The notes under the pieces were generated by a model. It was not told the DNA's origin, did no database searches, and saw nothing but the letters and a program-made list of their open reading frames with translations. The translations under genes were made by a program, and so were the position numbers. A stretch of 8,146 nucleotides of DNA from Thermoleophilia bacterium UBA5186 (GTDB taxonomy: Bacteria > Actinomycetota > Thermoleophilia > Gaiellales > Gaiellaceae): positions 7,811-15,956 of the forward strand of contig DHWI01000096.1 in the NCBI GenBank assembly GCA_002413095.1, in the 5' to 3' direction. Shown piece by piece: positions 6,853-8,146 of the stretch (within the stretch, counting starts at the first letter, position 1; every line of letters begins with the position of its first letter).

Positions 6853-8009
6853 GAGGGCGCCTGGAGTCGCGTCTCGCCGCGGCCGCGCTGACGCTCGCGC
6901 TCGCGGTGGTGCTCGCCGCGCTCGAGCGCGCGTGGTGGCCGGTCGAGCTCGCGGCGCTGATGACCGTCGTCGGGCTCGTCTTGGACGCCGAGCTCTACCA
7001 CCGGCTGCTGCCGTACCAGCCCGGCTGGGTCGCGCTGCCACTCGGAGCGTTCGAGCTCACGCTCGTGCTCATCCTCGCCCGGGCTCTCGGCATCGCCGTG
7101 CCGCTCAGGCCTGCACTCGCCCTCTTCGCCGCGGGCTGGCTCGTCGCGCAGATCCTCGGCCACGCCGCGCTGCCTCGCCTGCGGCTCTCCTACGCGGAGG
7201 ACGGAGGCGAGCTCGGCCGCGCCGGACCCGCACTCGCCGCGACAGTCCTGGTCGTATTCGCCCTCTCGGGCGGTGTCGCCTGGGCGCAGCAACCGCCGAC
7301 CGTCCACCTGGCTGCCGGCGTCCACCAGGGGCCGCTCGTGATCGACCGCCCCGAGCGGCTCGTAGGCGACACGGGCGCGGTCGTGCGCGGCGGGATCGTG
7401 ATCCGCAGCGACGACGTCACCGTGCGGAACGTCACCGTGCTGGGCGGCGAAAACGGGATCGCCGTAACGAGTGCCGACCGCGTCGTGCTCGACGGCGTCA
7501 CGATCACCGGCGCGCGGCTCGACGGCATCCACGTCCGCGACAGCTCGGTGACGATCCGCGACTGCGCCGTCGACTCGCTCGGCAACCGCTGGGCTCAGGG
7601 AATCGACATCTCGTTCAGCATGGCGCGGTCGCCGAGCACGGTCGAAGGCTGCTCGGTCGTCGGCGGCCGCGAGGGGATCGTCGTGCACACCACGCACGCC
7701 ATGCTGCTGCGCAACCGCGTGAGCCGGACGGGCTTGTACGCGATCTCGCTGACGGAGATGTCGATGGGCGGGATCGCGTCGAACGACGTCCACGGCGCGC
7801 GCGGCGTGGCGATCTACTGCGGGGACAACTCCGAGTGCGAGATCGACGACAACGTCGTGACCGGAACGCAGCCCGGCGGAGGCCGGAACGGCTACGGGAT
7901 CCTCGTCCACTACAACTCGCGCGCGACCGTACGGGGGAATCGCCTCGTGTCGTCGCCCGGCGGCATGGCCGCCCTTTCCAACGCGCAGATCGAGCAGAAG
8001 CGCGAGTAA
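6837..8009 (+). CDS. Multi-pass membrane protein with extracellular right-handed parallel beta-helix domain
   Basis: This 390-residue protein has two parts. The N-terminal third has hydrophobic segments at about residues 13-32, 36-57, 64-86, 91-112 and 132-150, the last ending in an AWA-QQ signal-like motif. From about 153 to 372 it consists of short repeating beta-strand turns typical of right-handed beta-helix (PbH1/NosD-like) proteins: VVRGGIVIRSDDVTVRNVTV, VVLDGVTITGARLDGIHV, VTIRDCAV, GIVVHTTHAMLLRNRVS and CEIDDNVVTGT. Beta-helices of this kind often bind or cleave polysaccharides, but I cannot point to catalytic residues. Four cysteines (243, 272, 328, 334) lie in this part, the last two close enough for a disulfide. 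Topology puts the helix domain outside the membrane. GTG 6837 overlaps the oxidoreductase gene by 16 bases, so the two are translationally coupled. The membrane part is not one I recognise. Confidence 0.8.
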   Translation: MSYTLRGRLESRLAAAALTLALAVVLAALERAWWPVELAALMTVVGLVLDAELYHRLLPYQPGWVALPLGAFELTLVLILARALGIAVPLRPALALFAAGWLVAQILGHAALPRLRLSYAEDGGELGRAGPALAATVLVVFALSGGVAWAQQPPTVHLAAGVHQGPLVIDRPERLVGDTGAVVRGGIVIRSDDVTVRNVTVLGGENGIAVTSADRVVLDGVTITGARLDGIHVRDSSVTIRDCAVDSLGNRWAQGIDISFSMARSPSTVEGCSVVGGREGIVVHTTHAMLLRNRVSRTGLYAISLTEMSMGGIASNDVHGARGVAIYCGDNSECEIDDNVVTGTQPGGGRNGYGILVHYNSRATVRGNRLVSSPGGMAALSNAQIEQKRE

Positions 8010-8050
8010 AGATCCCGTAAAAGGGGGAGCCTAGGGTCGCACGGTCCGGC

Positions 8051-8073
8051 TATCGTTAACTTGGTTAACGATA
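8051..8073 (+). promoter_or_regulatory. Perfect inverted repeat abutting the MarR-family start codon, likely operator
   Basis: TATCGTTAAC (8051-8060) and GTTAACGATA (8064-8073) form a perfect 10-base inverted repeat with a TTG spacer. The last base is the A of the ATG. MarR-family dimers bind AT-rich palindromes of this size and commonly repress their own genes, so this is very likely the autoregulatory site. It stands out as AT-rich in GC-rich surroundings. TATCGT at 8051-8056 could also serve as a -10 element, but no good -35 is visible. Confidence 0.8.
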
Positions 8074-8146
8074 TGCCCACCGCCGTCGCTGCAGATCCCG
8101 TCGCCGTCGCCAACCGGCTCCGCCCCGTTCTGTTCAAGCTGAACCG
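8073..8146 (+). CDS. MarR-family transcriptional regulator (5' part only)
   Basis: The first 24 codons are visible before the window ends: MPTAVAADPV, then AVANRLRPVLFKLNR. The segment A-x-RLRP-x-L-x-K/R-L-x-R is the usual first helix of actinobacterial MarR-family dimeric regulators. The winged helix-turn-helix is beyond the window, so the family call rests on this helix and on the palindrome directly before the start. There is no Shine-Dalgarno sequence, because the palindrome occupies that position; a leaderless or near-leaderless message is likely, which is common in Actinomycetota. It may control an exporter or enzyme further downstream, and its link to the sugar genes is unknown. Confidence 0.65.
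   Translation, partial: MPTAVAADPVAVANRLRPVLFKLN

Noticed and set aside
8013..8028. Small hairpin TCCC/GGGA after the beta-helix gene as terminator
   Set aside because: Only four pairs with an eight-base loop and no T-run, which is too weak to call.

Overview
The window is high-GC, densely coded DNA with every gene on the + strand, frequent GTG starts and overlapping or closely spaced genes. The ABC ATPase tail is of the MsiK/UgpC type, and the first binding protein is a lipoprotein with a Gly/Ser-rich tether. Together these suggest a high-GC Actinomycetota, possibly a deep-branching class such as Thermoleophilia. That placement is an inference from gene style, not from a marker gene.

Positions 2-4184 hold a carbohydrate ABC importer operon: the 3' part of the ATPase gene, a substrate-binding lipoprotein (4-base ATGA overlap), a MalF-type permease and a MalG-type permease. 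The binding protein resembles the AglE (alpha-glucoside) branch of family 1 solute-binding proteins, so an oligosaccharide or glucoside substrate is plausible but unproven. The MalF-type permease is the most unusual gene here. It carries an extra segment of about 130 residues on the outer face, between its third and fourth membrane helices, and the second half of that segment reads as an SdrD/Cna-B-like beta-sandwich domain.

Positions 4185-4334 are a 150-base gap with a strong hairpin and a 14-base palindrome. Positions 4335-8009 form a second run of three genes with tight spacing: a second, paralogous binding protein with a type I signal peptide and no lipobox cysteine; a two-Rossmann FAD/NAD(P)-dependent oxidoreductase of unknown substrate; and a membrane protein with about five helices followed by a right-handed beta-helix domain. 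No permease or ATPase accompanies this second binding protein, so it may feed the upstream permeases or act as a soluble sugar-binding factor. The grouping of these three genes does not match a system I can name.

Positions 8010-8146 contain a perfect inverted repeat that directly abuts the start codon of a MarR-family regulator cut off by the window end. This is probably an autoregulatory operator, and the message is probably leaderless or nearly so. No tRNA, rRNA, CRISPR array, insertion sequence or attachment site was seen.
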